A stretch of 64,000 bases of DNA from Herbaspirillum sp. ST 5-3 (GCF_004804275.1 NZ_STGI01000021.1:1-64000), one strand, 5' to 3'. Shown: positions 17,368 to 27,208, counted from the first letter of the stretch. A program made the numbers and translations. The notes: generated by a model from the sequence alone, not told the origin.

Positions 17368-18414
17368 TCAGTCGCGGTTGCGTTCCCGATAGGCGCCCGG
17401 GTTCATGCCCGTCCAATCCTTGAAGGCATGCGTGAAGGAACTTTGCTCCTGGTAGCCGAGCAGAAAGGCGATTTCCGCAATGCTCAGTTTTTTCTGCTTC
17501 AGGTAATCGAGTGCCAGCTCATGCCGGGTCTGATCGAGCAATTGCTGGAAGCTGAGGCCGGCATCGCTCAGCTTGCGTTGCAGGGTGCGCGGCGTGATGC
17601 ACATTTCCTGCGCGATCAGCGGCAGGCGCACGCGGTCCTGTTCCAGATTCTTCACGATGGCCGCGCGCACTTGCGCAACGATGCCGCCTTCCCGCTCCGC
17701 ACGCAATTTCTCCTTCAGCAGCCGTTCCGCGTGCTGCTGCAACACCGGGTACAGGCTGACGTCGGCATTCGGCACCGGCCAGCTCAGCAAGGCGGCGTCG
17801 AAGCGCGCGGTATGCGCGGGCGCATCGAAGCGGACGTCGGTGCCGAAGATGCGCCGGTATTCGCTGTCATCCTGCGGCGCTTGATGGGCGAACGAAACCT
17901 CCACCGGCGGCAGCGCCTGGCCGGCAAGCCAGCTGCCGAAGACGCGGATGCCGGTGAACACGCTCTCGGCCAGATGCCGTGTTGCATGCGGAAACAAGCT
18001 GTCCCAGCGGTATTCCGCGACGCCCTTGTCCACGTTCAGTGTGGAACGGCCGAGGTCATGCGCCAGTCCCTCGAAGCGCTGGGTTTGCTGAAACGCCTGT
18101 CCGAAATCGCGGCAACTGAGCAGGATCAGGCCATACACATTGTAGGTGCCGAGCTTGACGCGTTCGCCCACATGCAGCCCGAAGTACGGATCCTTGGCCA
18201 GCTGCGCGCCGACATCGAGCAGGCGCACGTAATCCGTGGCCGCCAACGATTCCGGCAAGGGCGAGAGCGCATCCGGCGCGAGGCCGGCAGCTTGCTCCAG
18301 TTCACGCACGTTCACGCCGCGCACCGCCGCCGCTTCGATCAGCGGTTGCAGGTAGGGGCCGGCCACGCGACCGCCGGACCGGCTAGCGGGGGAGGGCGGT
18401 CTTGGCATGATCAA
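17368..18414 (-). CDS. AraC-family regulator next to the glycerol-3-phosphate-like operon
   Basis: A 348-residue regulator. Residues ~20-220 form the Arabinose_bd-type sensor domain (LIEAAAVRGVNVRELEQAAG, YFGLHVGERVKLGTYN). The C-terminal ~100 residues carry two AraC helix-turn-helix motifs (IAQEMCITPRTLQRKLSDAG and SIAEIAFLLGYQEQSSFTHA). Divergent transcription from the AGPS-like/GlpD/FGGY operon, with under 100 nt between starts, suggests that operon is its target. ATG 18414 is used; a second ATG two codons later is equally possible. Confidence 0.85.
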   Translation of the reverse strand: MIMPRPPSPASRSGGRVAGPYLQPLIEAAAVRGVNVRELEQAAGLAPDALSPLPESLAATDYVRLLDVGAQLAKDPYFGLHVGERVKLGTYNVYGLILLSCRDFGQAFQQTQRFEGLAHDLGRSTLNVDKGVAEYRWDSLFPHATRHLAESVFTGIRVFGSWLAGQALPPVEVSFAHQAPQDDSEYRRIFGTDVRFDAPAHTARFDAALLSWPVPNADVSLYPVLQQHAERLLKEKLRAEREGGIVAQVRAAIVKNLEQDRVRLPLIAQEMCITPRTLQRKLSDAGLSFQQLLDQTRHELALDYLKQKKLSIAEIAFLLGYQEQSSFTHAFKDWTGMNPGAYRERNRD

Positions 18415-18512
18415 ACAAGTGGGCTGTCATGAATGCGCAATACACGGATCGCTGGGGTGGATAAGATTTTGGCAACAAGCAGTATAACAAGCCATCAATA
18501 AGGATAAGCAAG

Positions 18513-20111
18513 GTGAGACGCTGGAACGGTTGGGGCGACGAGTCGATCGACTTCGCATTGAATGAAGAGATGCTGGCATTCCTCCACGCACGCGTGGGCG
18601 AGGGCAAGCCGCCGGTCGATGCGACACTGGCGCAGGCCTGCCAGGCCGTGCCTGCGAGCAGGCTGGCGCCGCATCGCCAGATCGACAGCACCCCGGAAGT
18701 GCGGCTGCGCCACGCGCTCGGGCAGAGTCTGCCGGACTGGCTGAAGCTGCGCTACGGCAAGATCGGCCGCGTGCCGGACGGCGTCGCGTTTCCGGAAAGC
18801 AGCGAACAGGTGCGCGACCTGCTCGAACATGCGCGACGCAGCAACGCGGTCGTGATTCCCTACGGCGGCGGCACCAGCGTGGTCGGCCATCTGACCGCGC
18901 CGGACGACGACGCGCCGGTGCTCAGCATCGATCTGTCGCGCTTGTCGCGCCTGATCGACTTCGATCCGCAGGCGCAACTGGCGACCTTCGGCGCCGGTGT
19001 CGCGGGGCCGTACCTGGAAGCGCAATTGCGCGCGCACGGCTACACGCTCGGCCATTTTCCGCAGTCCTTCGACTACTCGACGCTCGGCGGCTGGGTCGTG
19101 ACGCGTTCGTCCGGGCAGCAATCGCTGCGCTACGGCCGCATCGAGCAGTTGTTTGCCGGCGGCAAGGTGGAAACGCCGAGCGGCACGCTCACCATCCCCG
19201 CATTTCCGGCCTCGGCCGCCGGCACCGATCTGCGCGAGATCGTGCTCGGTTCGGAAGGCCGCATCGGCATCCTGACCGAGGCAACGGTGCGCATCTCGCC
19301 CATCCCGCAGCGCGAAGCCTTTCACGCCGTGTTCTTCCCGAACTGGGCGCAAGCCGAAGCCGCGGTGCGCAGCATCGCGCAGGCGAAGCTGCCGCTGTCG
19401 ATGCTGCGCCTGTCGAATCCGGTCGAGACGCTCACCACGCTCACCATGGCGGGCCACCGGACCATGATCGGTCTGCTGGAAAGCTATCTGCGCCTGCGCG
19501 GCTGCGCCGATCAGAAATGCATGCTGCTGCTCGGTGCCAGCGGCGATCGCGCGACGGTGACTCACGCGCTCAAGCAGGCGCTGCGCAGCGCAAGCCGCCA
19601 TCACGGCGTGCATGCGGGCTCCGCCATCGGCAACAAGTGGAAGCAGAACCGTTTTCGCAACGTCTACCTGCGCAACGCCTTGTGGCAGCGCGGCTATGCG
19701 GTCGATACCGTCGAGACCGCCGTCGACTGGCCGCGCGTGGGCGGCATGATGCACTCGGTCGAGCAGGCCGCGCGCAATGCGTTTGCCGCATTCGGCGAGC
19801 GCGTGCACACCTATACGCACTTGTCGCACATGTATGCGCAGGGCGCGAGCGTGTACACCACCTTCGCCTACCGGCTGGCCGGCAGTTACGAGGGCGATCT
19901 GGAACGCTGGCAGGCCCTGAAGGGCGCGGTCTGCGAGGCGATCGTCGCCAATGGCGGCACCATCAGCCATCAGCACGGCGTGGGCGTCGATCACGCGCCC
20001 TACCTGCACGCGGAGAAGGGCGCATTGGGCCTGAGCGCGATGCGCGAGCTGTGCCGGCATTTCGATCCGAGCGGCATGATGAATCCCGGCAAGCTGCTGC
20101 CGGCGTCCTGA
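18513..20111 (+). CDS. FAD-binding oxidase, alkyldihydroxyacetonephosphate-synthase-like
   Basis: A 532-residue flavoprotein of the VAO/PCMH family. The FAD-binding half has PYGGGTSVVGHL near residues 116-127 and FPQSFDYSTLGGWVVTRSSG near 185. The C-terminal cap carries SHQHGVGVDH near 483, close to the His-rich motif of alkyl-DHAP synthases (SHHHGIG). These enzymes exchange acyl for alkyl on DHAP or oxidise related glycerol-phosphate or hydroxy-acid substrates; the substrate here is not known. The GTG start at 18513 follows AGGATAAGCA. It is first of three genes with GlpD-like and FGGY-kinase genes. Confidence 0.8.
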   Translation: MRRWNGWGDESIDFALNEEMLAFLHARVGEGKPPVDATLAQACQAVPASRLAPHRQIDSTPEVRLRHALGQSLPDWLKLRYGKIGRVPDGVAFPESSEQVRDLLEHARRSNAVVIPYGGGTSVVGHLTAPDDDAPVLSIDLSRLSRLIDFDPQAQLATFGAGVAGPYLEAQLRAHGYTLGHFPQSFDYSTLGGWVVTRSSGQQSLRYGRIEQLFAGGKVETPSGTLTIPAFPASAAGTDLREIVLGSEGRIGILTEATVRISPIPQREAFHAVFFPNWAQAEAAVRSIAQAKLPLSMLRLSNPVETLTTLTMAGHRTMIGLLESYLRLRGCADQKCMLLLGASGDRATVTHALKQALRSASRHHGVHAGSAIGNKWKQNRFRNVYLRNALWQRGYAVDTVETAVDWPRVGGMMHSVEQAARNAFAAFGERVHTYTHLSHMYAQGASVYTTFAYRLAGSYEGDLERWQALKGAVCEAIVANGGTISHQHGVGVDHAPYLHAEKGALGLSAMRELCRHFDPSGMMNPGKLLPAS

Positions 20112-20122
20112 AAGGAATTCGC

Positions 20123-21730
20123 ATGTGGCAGACCAACTGGCGCGAACGCACGAGCGCCTCGCTCAGCAACCGCAAATGGGACATCGTGATCATCGGCGGC
20201 GGCATCACCGGTGCCGGCATCCTGCTGGAAGCGGCACGCAACGGCCTGCGGGCACTGCTGGTCGAGCAGCGCGATTTCGCCTGGGGCACATCGAGCCGCT
20301 CCTCCAAGCTGGTGCATGGCGGGCTGCGCTACCTCAAGGAAGGCAAGCTCCTGCTGACGCGCGATTCTGTGCATGAGCGGGAACGATTGCTGAAGGAAGC
20401 GGCCGGCCTGGTCGAGCCGCAGAGTTTCGCCTTTGCCGATTACGAGGGACGCAAGCCCGGACGCTGGGCGTTTTCGCTCGGCCTTGCGCTGTACGACATG
20501 ATGGCCGGGCAGCGTGCGCGGCATTATTTCCCCCCCGACGAATTCGCATTCATGGCACCGCATATCGCGACCGCCGGGCTCAAGGGCGGCTTGTGCTACA
20601 CCGATGCCAAGACCGACGATGCGCGCCTGGTGTTGCGCGTGCTGCAGGAGGCGCTGACGGCGGGCGGCGTGGCGATCAATTACATGGCCGCGCGCCAGGT
20701 GCTGCGCCGTGACGGCCGGGTATGCGGGGTGGAATTGCAGGACGCCGTGAGCGGCCGGCGTCAGGCGGTCGAAGCCAAGGTCGTCATCAGCGCCACCGGC
20801 GCCTGGGCCGATGCATTGCGGCAGCAGGCACATAACGGCGCCAGGTTGCGCCCGCTGCGCGGCAGTCACCTGGTATTTCCGGCGTGGCGCCTGCCGGTGG
20901 CACAGGCGATCAGCCTGATGCATCCGCAGGACGGCCGTCCGGTATTCGCATTTCCGTGGGAAGGCGTGACCCTGGTCGGCACCACCGACGTCGATCATCG
21001 CGAGGACATGCGCATGGAAGCGGCGATCACGCCAGCCGAAGTCGCCTACCTGATGGCGGCCATCGATTTCCAGTTTCCGCAGCTCGGCATCACGCGCGAG
21101 GACATCATTTCCACCTTTGCCGGCGTGCGGCCGGTGATCGATAGCGGCAAGGCCGATCCCTCGAAGGAAGGGCGCGACCACGCGGTGTGGCTGGAAGACG
21201 GCCTGCTCACCGTCACCGGCGGCAAGCTCACCACCTTCCGCCTGATTGCGCTCGATGCATTGAAGCACGCCGCACCCATGCTGCGCGGCTGGCATGTGCG
21301 CCTGGGGGCACGTCCGGTATTTCCGCCGGTGCCGCCCTTGCCCTATGACCGGCGCCTGTCCTCGCAGCAAGCGCGACGACTGGTCGGGCGCTACGGCAGC
21401 TTCGCGCGCATGCTGCTGGCCGCCGCACAGGAGGGCGAGCTGGAAACGATCGCGGGTACCGACACCCTCTACGCGGAACTGCGCTGGGCCGCGCGCCGCG
21501 AAGCCGTGCTGCACCTGGAAGACCTGATGCTGCGGCGGACCCGGCTCGGCCTGCTGCTGCGCGACGGCGGCATCGCCATGCTGCCCAGGATACGTGCCAT
21601 CTGCCAGCCGGAACTCGGCTGGGATGATATGCGCTGGGTGAGCGAACAGGCGGCGTATATTGCGCTGTGGCAGAAGCATTACAGCGTGCCGCCGGAGCAG
21701 GGCGGGCAGGCATCGCAGAAGGCCGCATAA
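20123..21730 (+). CDS. Glycerol-3-phosphate dehydrogenase/oxidase-like (GlpD/GlpA family)
   Basis: A 535-residue FAD enzyme. The dinucleotide-binding motif IIGGGITGAGILLEAARNGL lies at ~23-42, the GlpD signature GTSSRSSKLVHGGLRYL at ~57-73, and a second conserved block VGTTDVDH, FAGVRPVIDSG and TVTGGKLTTFR in the middle. A C-terminal helical domain follows. The usual reaction is sn-glycerol-3-phosphate to DHAP with electrons to quinone at the membrane. ATG 20123 has AAAGGAA upstream and lies 12 nt after the AGPS-like gene, so it is co-transcribed. Confidence 0.85.
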   Translation: MWQTNWRERTSASLSNRKWDIVIIGGGITGAGILLEAARNGLRALLVEQRDFAWGTSSRSSKLVHGGLRYLKEGKLLLTRDSVHERERLLKEAAGLVEPQSFAFADYEGRKPGRWAFSLGLALYDMMAGQRARHYFPPDEFAFMAPHIATAGLKGGLCYTDAKTDDARLVLRVLQEALTAGGVAINYMAARQVLRRDGRVCGVELQDAVSGRRQAVEAKVVISATGAWADALRQQAHNGARLRPLRGSHLVFPAWRLPVAQAISLMHPQDGRPVFAFPWEGVTLVGTTDVDHREDMRMEAAITPAEVAYLMAAIDFQFPQLGITREDIISTFAGVRPVIDSGKADPSKEGRDHAVWLEDGLLTVTGGKLTTFRLIALDALKHAAPMLRGWHVRLGARPVFPPVPPLPYDRRLSSQQARRLVGRYGSFARMLLAAAQEGELETIAGTDTLYAELRWAARREAVLHLEDLMLRRTRLGLLLRDGGIAMLPRIRAICQPELGWDDMRWVSEQAAYIALWQKHYSVPPEQGGQASQKAA

Positions 21731-21751
21731 AAAACAAAGTCGGAGACACGC

Positions 21752-23314
21752 ATGTCCAACGAGTACATCCTGGCGATCGACAACGGCACGCAAAGCGTGC
21801 GCGCCATCCTGTTCGACTTGCAGGGCCATATCGTCGCCAAGTCGCAGGTGCACCTCGACGCCTATTTCTCCGTGCAGCCCGGCTGGGCCGAGCATGAGCC
21901 GGAAGGCTACTGGCAGGCGCTGTGCACGGCTTGCGCGCGCCTGTGGGCGCAGAACGACATCGACAAAAGCGCGATCAAGGGCGTGGCCGTTACCACGCAG
22001 CGCGGCACCGTCATCAACCTCGACAAGTTCGGCCGCCCCTTGCGTCCCGCCATCCTCTGGCTCGACCAGCGCCGCACTACTCAGGTGCCGACACTCGGGC
22101 CGCTGTGGCGCACCGCGTTCAAGCTCGCGCGCGTCGAGGACACGATCAACTTCTTTCTCGGCGAAGCCGAAGCCAACTGGATCAAGGCGCACCAGCCGGA
22201 GATCTGGGACAAGACCGACAAGTACCTGCTGCTGTCGGGCTACCTGAATTACCGCCTGTGCGGCGAGTTCATCGATTCGATCGGTTCGCAGGTCGGCTAT
22301 GTGCCCTTCGACTACAAGGGCCTGCAATGGGCCGGCAAGCGCGACTGGAAATGGCAGGCGCTGCCGATCGAGCGCCGCATGCTGCCGGAGCTGGTTCCGC
22401 CCGGCACACTGATGGGCAGGATCACCGCCGCTGCCGCCGAAGCCACCGGCATTCCGCCCGGCACGCCGCTGCTGGCCGCTGCCGCCGACAAGGCCTGCGA
22501 AGTGATCGGCGCCGGATGCCTGGAGCAGCACATCGGATGCCTGAGCTATGGCACCACCGCGACCATCAATACCACCAGCAGGAAGTACATCGAAGTCACG
22601 CCTTTCATTCCGCCGTATCCGGCCGCCGTGCCGGATGCCTACAGCACCGAAGTGCAGATCTTTCGCGGCTACTGGATGGTCAACTGGTTCAAGGAACAGT
22701 TCGGCCATCACGAGAGGGATCGGGCGACGGAGCAGGGCATTGCGCCGGAAGCGCTGTTCGACGAACTGGTCAATGCGGTGCCGCCCGGCTCCATGGGATT
22801 GATGCTGCAGCCGTACTGGACGCCCGGTATCAAGGTGCCGGGGCCGGAAGCGAAGGGCGCGGTGATCGGCTTCGGCGATGTGCACACCCGCGCGCATTTC
22901 TACCGGGCGATCCTGGAAGGGCTGGCCTACGCGCTGCGCGAGGGCAAGGAACGCATCGAAAAGCGCAGCGGCGTGCCGATCACTTCACTGCGCGTCTCCG
23001 GCGGCGGCTCGCAAAGCGACGCGGCAATGCAGTTGACCGCCGACATATTCGGCCTGCCGACCGCGCGTCCGCACGTGTATGAAACATCGGGCCTCGGCGC
23101 GGCCATCGACGCGGCAGTCGGACTCGGGCTGCACAGCGATTTCAACACGGCGATCCATGCGATGACGCGCATCGGCCGCGTGTTCGAGCCGCAGCCGCAT
23201 CACCAGAAGATTTACGACGAGTTGTACCGGCGCGTGTACCAGCAGATGTATGCGCGGCTGCAGCCGCTGTACAAGGAGATTCAGAAGATCACCGGCTACC
23301 CGCGGCTGCACTGA
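21752..23314 (+). CDS. FGGY-family carbohydrate kinase (glycerol-kinase-like)
   Basis: A 520-residue kinase of the hexokinase/Hsp70 fold. The N-terminal phosphate motif is [17 protein letters not shown], followed by [13 protein letters not shown] and LWLDQR; the C-terminal ATP-binding part has [20 protein letters not shown]. It probably phosphorylates glycerol or a related polyol to feed the dehydrogenase encoded 22 nt upstream. It differs enough from classic GlpK that the substrate is left open. It is third in the operon and converges on the ABC permease with a 6-nt gap. Confidence 0.85.
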   Translation: MSNEYILAIDNGTQSVRAILFDLQGHIVAKSQVHLDAYFSVQPGWAEHEPEGYWQALCTACARLWAQNDIDKSAIKGVAVTTQRGTVINLDKFGRPLRPAILWLDQRRTTQVPTLGPLWRTAFKLARVEDTINFFLGEAEANWIKAHQPEIWDKTDKYLLLSGYLNYRLCGEFIDSIGSQVGYVPFDYKGLQWAGKRDWKWQALPIERRMLPELVPPGTLMGRITAAAAEATGIPPGTPLLAAAADKACEVIGAGCLEQHIGCLSYGTTATINTTSRKYIEVTPFIPPYPAAVPDAYSTEVQIFRGYWMVNWFKEQFGHHERDRATEQGIAPEALFDELVNAVPPGSMGLMLQPYWTPGIKVPGPEAKGAVIGFGDVHTRAHFYRAILEGLAYALREGKERIEKRSGVPITSLRVSGGGSQSDAAMQLTADIFGLPTARPHVYETSGLGAAIDAAVGLGLHSDFNTAIHAMTRIGRVFEPQPHHQKIYDELYRRVYQQMYARLQPLYKEIQKITGYPRLH

Positions 23315-23320
23315 CTTCTT

Positions 23321-24445
23321 TCAATCCAGTGTCTGCCGATAGCGCTTCAGCGCAATCAGCCCTGCGATCAGCATGAACAGCGCAATCGGCCACACATTCG
23401 GCAGCACCTCCATCCAGCCATTCCCCTTGAGCATGATGCCGCGCACGACGCGCAGGAAATGCGTGAGCGGCAAGGCCTGGCCGAGCACTTGCGCCCAGCC
23501 CGGCATGCCGCGAAACGGGAACATGAAACCCGACAGCAGCATCGACGGCAGAAAGAAGAAGAAGGTCAATTGCATGGCCTGCAACTGGTTGCGCGCAATC
23601 GTCGAGAAGGTGAAGCCGACCGCGAGATTGGCCGCCACAAAGACTACCAGCGCGGCCGACAGCAGCACGAGGCTGCCCACCATCGGCACATCGAACAGCA
23701 GCCGCGCGGCGACCAGGATCACCGCCGTCTGCACATAGCCGATCAGGATGTAAGGCGCGATTTTTCCGACCATCACTTCCAGCGGACGCACCGGCGTGGC
23801 GAGCAGGTTCTCCATGGTGCCGCGTTCGCGTTCGCGCGTCATCGCGAGTGCGGTCATCATCACCATGGTCATCGTCAGGATCACGCCGATCAGGCCCGGC
23901 ACGATGTTGTAGCGCGACACGCCTTCCGGGTTGTATCGGCGCTGCGGGCGGATTTCGAAAGCGGCGTCGCCCGCTTGCAGCGTGCGCAACTCGCCGGTGA
24001 GATCGCGCGCCACCACCTGACGGCTGATCGCGCTCAATGACGACAGCGCATTGCCCGCTGCCGCCGGATCGGTTGCGTCGGCCGCCAGCAGCACGACCGG
24101 TCGCTCGCCGCGCAGCAACTGCCGGCCGAAATCCGGCGGAATGACCAGCAGGAATTGCACGCGTCCCTCGTCCAGCAGTTCATTGCCTTCCGCTTCGCTG
24201 CGCGGTCGCGCGGTCATCCGGAAATAGGCGGAGTTCTCCAGGCTGGCGACCAGCGTGCGCGCGAACTCGCTTTGATCGGCCTGCACCACCGCCATCGGCA
24301 AATGCTTGGGATCGGTATTGATCGCATAACCGAACAGGATCAGTTGCATGATCGGCACCACCACCATCATAGCGAACGTCAGCCGGTCGCGCCGGATCTG
24401 GCGGAACTCCTTGATGAGGATGGCGAGCAGGCGCGACCAGTTCAT
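23321..24445 (-). CDS. ABC-2 type transporter permease (YbhR/YhhJ-like)
   Basis: A 374-residue inner-membrane permease. It has an N-terminal membrane helix (FAMMVVVPIMQLILFGYAIN), a large periplasmic domain (~45-175), then about five helices including GVILTMTMVMMTALAMTRER and the conserved ABC2 loop RERERGTMENLLATPVRP. It exports a hydrophobic or toxic compound with the ATPase and HlyD partner encoded upstream. The start ATG overlaps the ATPase stop (24442-24445). E. coli ybhFSR has two permeases; only one is present here. Confidence 0.9.
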   Translation of the reverse strand: MNWSRLLAILIKEFRQIRRDRLTFAMMVVVPIMQLILFGYAINTDPKHLPMAVVQADQSEFARTLVASLENSAYFRMTARPRSEAEGNELLDEGRVQFLLVIPPDFGRQLLRGERPVVLLAADATDPAAAGNALSSLSAISRQVVARDLTGELRTLQAGDAAFEIRPQRRYNPEGVSRYNIVPGLIGVILTMTMVMMTALAMTRERERGTMENLLATPVRPLEVMVGKIAPYILIGYVQTAVILVAARLLFDVPMVGSLVLLSAALVVFVAANLAVGFTFSTIARNQLQAMQLTFFFFLPSMLLSGFMFPFRGMPGWAQVLGQALPLTHFLRVVRGIMLKGNGWMEVLPNVWPIALFMLIAGLIALKRYRQTLD

Positions 24446-25365
24446 GATTCGTAGTTGTCCGTGGATTGCTGCATCAAGGCGATGAATACATCTTCCAGGC
24501 TGGTCTCGACCGGCGTGATGTGCAGATGGTCGCCGAGGTAGGGGGACAGCGCCGCGTCAAGCCCGGCCTGCGAGGTCGCGCTGATGTGCAGCGTGGTGCC
24601 GAAGGAAGCGACATTGATGCCGGGATGCGTGCGCAAGGCCCGCGCCAGTTCCGCCAGCCCCTCGCCTGCGGCCGAATAGGTGGTCAGCCGCGCGCCGGCA
24701 ATCAGCTCTTTCGATGTGCCCTGCGCCAGCAGGTGCCCGTACGCGATATACGCGAGCTGATGGCAGCGCTCGGCTTCGTCCATGTAATGCGTCGAGACCA
24801 GCACCGTCAGTCCCTCCGACGCGAGCTGATGCAGATGGTCCCAGAATTCGCGCCGTGCCTTCGGATCGACGCCGGCGGTCGGCTCGTCCAGTAGCAGCAG
24901 TTGCGGTTCGTGCAGCAGGCAGGCGGCCAGCGCGAGGCGCTGCTTCCAGCCGCCCGACAAGGCGCCCGCCAGTTGCGTGCGGCGGCTTGCGAGTCCGAGC
25001 TGTTCCAGCGTCGCCTTCACCTTGTGCGCGCGCTGCGGCACTTCATACACGCGCGCGACGAAGTCGAGGTTCTCCTCGATGCTCAGGTCTTCATACAGGC
25101 CGAAGCGCTGCGTCATGTAGCCCACATGGCGGCGAATCTTGCGCGACTCCTTGCGGATGTCGAAGCCGAGGCAGGTGCCGCTGCCGTCGTCCGGCGTCAG
25201 CAGGCCGCACAGCATGCGGATGGTGGTGGTCTTGCCGCTGCCGTTCGGGCCCAGAAAGCCGTAGATGCGGCCGCGCGCGACCTGCATGTCGACATGGTCG
25301 ACCACCACGCGATTATCGTAACGCTTGGTCAGGCCGCGCACATCGATGATCGCTTCCGCATCCAT
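24442..25365 (-). CDS. ABC transporter ATP-binding protein (YbhF-like)
   Basis: A 307-residue ATPase with Walker A GPNGSGKTT near residue 39, Q-loop MTQRFGLY, signature LSGGWKQRLAL, Walker B LLLLDEPTAGVD and switch His in STHYMDEAE. E. coli YbhF has two ATPase halves; this is a single one. It energises export through the 23321-24445 permease. ATG 25365 shares one base with the stop of the HlyD-family gene (TGATG), a sign of tight translational coupling. A longer frame to 25569 would overlap that gene and is rejected. Confidence 0.9.
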   Translation of the reverse strand: MDAEAIIDVRGLTKRYDNRVVVDHVDMQVARGRIYGFLGPNGSGKTTTIRMLCGLLTPDDGSGTCLGFDIRKESRKIRRHVGYMTQRFGLYEDLSIEENLDFVARVYEVPQRAHKVKATLEQLGLASRRTQLAGALSGGWKQRLALAACLLHEPQLLLLDEPTAGVDPKARREFWDHLHQLASEGLTVLVSTHYMDEAERCHQLAYIAYGHLLAQGTSKELIAGARLTTYSAAGEGLAELARALRTHPGINVASFGTTLHISATSQAGLDAALSPYLGDHLHITPVETSLEDVFIALMQQSTDNYES

Positions 25366-26321
25366 CACTGCGCCTTCGCACCGGACAAATGCACTTCCAC
25401 CGGCTGGCCGGGATGCAGCGCCTGCGCCTGCCCGGGAACGGGGCGCGCCTCGATCATGAACACCAGCGTCGCGCGGTTTTCCTTGCTGTAGATGAGCGGC
25501 GCGGTGTACTCCGGTGCAGCCGATACGTAACTGATTTTTGCCGCGACGGACGACTTGCAGCCGTCGCATTGCAGGATCACGTCCTGCCCGAGGCGGATCG
25601 CGCCGAGCCGCGTTTCCGGAATGAAGAAACGCACCTTGATGTTCTGCGGCGGCAGCAGGCTGACCACCGGACTGCCGGCCTGCACGAATTCGCCCTCGCG
25701 GTACAGCACATCGTTCACGTCACCGGCGACCGGGATGCGCTGCGACTTCTGCTCCAGCCGCCAATCGGCCTGCGCCAGCTGCGCTTCGGCTGCCTTCAAT
25801 TCCTGTTGCGCGGCGTCGATCTCGTCGCTGCGCGCACCGAGCCGTGCCACACGCAATTGCGCACGCAATTCCTTCACGCGGCCCTGATCGCGTTCGACGG
25901 CGGCACGCGCTTCATCCAGGTTGGCCGGGGCGATGAACTTCTCCGCGACCAGTTGCTTGCGCCGCGCAAAATTGCTGGACGATAGCTGCAGCGATGCATC
26001 GGCTTGCGACAGTTGCGCCTGCAGCGCGGCGATTTCATCCGGGCGCCGGCCTTTTTGCAGATTGGCCAGTTGCGCCTGCGCGCGCTGCACGCGCGAGGCT
26101 GCTTCGGCGCGGGCGGCGCGTTCGCTTTCCTGCTCCAGCACGAAGGCCGGCGCATTCTGCGCCACCTTGTCGCCGCGGCTCACGTACAGCTTGCTGAGCG
26201 TGCCGGCAATCGGCGTCGCCAGCCGCACGTATTCCGCCTCGGCGTAACCGGGAAAGTAATCGCCGGTCTTTTCCGCGCAGCCCGCCAGCAGTGCCGCGAT
26301 CGTGAGCCACCATATCTTCAT
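25365..26321 (-). CDS. HlyD-family periplasmic adaptor lipoprotein (YbhG-like)
   Basis: A 318-residue membrane-fusion protein. A short signal ends in a lipobox (TIAALLAGC), so it is probably lipid-anchored. Then come a biotinyl-lipoyl-like strand segment (ATPIAGTLSKLYVSRGDKVA), a long coiled-coil hairpin (~60-195, Ala/Gln/Arg-rich), and a beta-barrel domain with GDVNDVLYREGEFVQAG. It links the ABC exporter to an outer-membrane channel, probably TolC-like, which is not in the window. It overlaps the TetR stop by 4 nt. Confidence 0.88.
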   Translation of the reverse strand: MKIWWLTIAALLAGCAEKTGDYFPGYAEAEYVRLATPIAGTLSKLYVSRGDKVAQNAPAFVLEQESERAARAEAASRVQRAQAQLANLQKGRRPDEIAALQAQLSQADASLQLSSSNFARRKQLVAEKFIAPANLDEARAAVERDQGRVKELRAQLRVARLGARSDEIDAAQQELKAAEAQLAQADWRLEQKSQRIPVAGDVNDVLYREGEFVQAGSPVVSLLPPQNIKVRFFIPETRLGAIRLGQDVILQCDGCKSSVAAKISYVSAAPEYTAPLIYSKENRATLVFMIEARPVPGQAQALHPGQPVEVHLSGAKAQ

Positions 26322-26959
26322 GCCATTCTCCGGTCGGGCACGGACAAGCCGCGCAACGCGAATTCGACGCGCTGCTCGACCGCCTTTTTCGATAACACCT
26401 CGCGCTCCAGCATGCCGCCGACCGCGGGCGGCAAGGCGCTGTTGTCCGCCAGTGCCGCGCCCAGCAGCACCGGCGCCATCACTGCGCCGGCGAGAAACGA
26501 GAATACCTGCGCCACCGGCGCCTTCGCCAGGTCGCCTTCACGTTGCGCCTCGACGATCAGGCTGGAAATCACGCCGAGATGGCGCGGCAGGTTGGCTTGC
26601 AGGAATTCGACCGCGACCTGTTCGCCCGCCAGCGCATCCGCCGCGATGCGCACCAGCAGTTGCCGATGCGTCCGGGCAAAGTGCGCCAGCACCAGCAAGG
26701 CATTGCGCAGGTTCTGCAATGCGGATTCGCCCTTATGCGAGCGAAGCACCAGCAGCGAAAACATCTGCTCGTAGATTTGCTGCAGCAGCGTGCGGATGAA
26801 ATTGTCCTTGGTGCGGAAGTGGTAATGGAACATGCCCAGGTTGACGCCCGCATGTTCGGCCAGCTTGCGCGCGGACAGGCCGCGGCAGCCGGTGCCGGGC
26901 AGCAGTTCGACGCCGGCCTGCAACAGCCGCTGGTCAATGTTTTGGGAAGGGCGCGCCAT
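26318..26959 (-). CDS. TetR-family regulator of the ABC efflux operon (CecR-like)
   Basis: A 213-residue TetR repressor. The helix-turn-helix is in the first 50 residues (LSARKLAEHAGVNLGMFHYH), followed by a helical ligand domain. The order TetR, HlyD, ABC ATPase, permease with 1-4 nt overlaps matches the cecR-ybhGFSR arrangement. It probably represses its own operon and releases on binding a drug-like or amphiphilic ligand. A palindromic A/T-rich site lies just upstream of its start. Confidence 0.88.
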   Translation of the reverse strand: MARPSQNIDQRLLQAGVELLPGTGCRGLSARKLAEHAGVNLGMFHYHFRTKDNFIRTLLQQIYEQMFSLLVLRSHKGESALQNLRNALLVLAHFARTHRQLLVRIAADALAGEQVAVEFLQANLPRHLGVISSLIVEAQREGDLAKAPVAQVFSFLAGAVMAPVLLGAALADNSALPPAVGGMLEREVLSKKAVEQRVEFALRGLSVPDRRMA

Positions 26960-26963
26960 GGAA

Positions 26964-26988
26964 TTATTATACGAACGACTAATAATAA
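26964..26988. promoter_or_regulatory. Candidate TetR operator upstream of the efflux operon
   Basis: TTATTAT at 26964-26970 and ATAATAA at 26982-26988 form a 7-nt inverted repeat with an 11-nt spacer, 5 nt upstream of the TetR start codon on the minus strand. The A/T-rich arms could overlap the -10 region. Position and symmetry fit autorepression. Confidence 0.5.
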
Positions 26989-27208
26989 AGCAATCGCCAT
27001 TTTTCCGGCGCCGGATTGCCTTGCGGCGACGGTCGGCATGGCCGGCGGACGCCAGGTTTGATCATGACGGCCAATTGTGTGACTTCCCGAGACAAGCTTG
27101 CGCCGACCGCTTGTCAGTGCATGGTCCCGGCCATAGCATGTGAGCAAAATAAGGCCACTGTCTGGCCGCATCCCCCGATCCAAGACCACGAGAGAACCGA
27201 GACAAAGC

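Noticed and set aside
20000-22897. 965-codon minus-strand frame
   Set aside because: It lies antisense to the GlpD-like and FGGY-kinase genes, is His/Gln/Gly/Arg-rich and shows no domain; GC-rich codon bias keeps such frames open.
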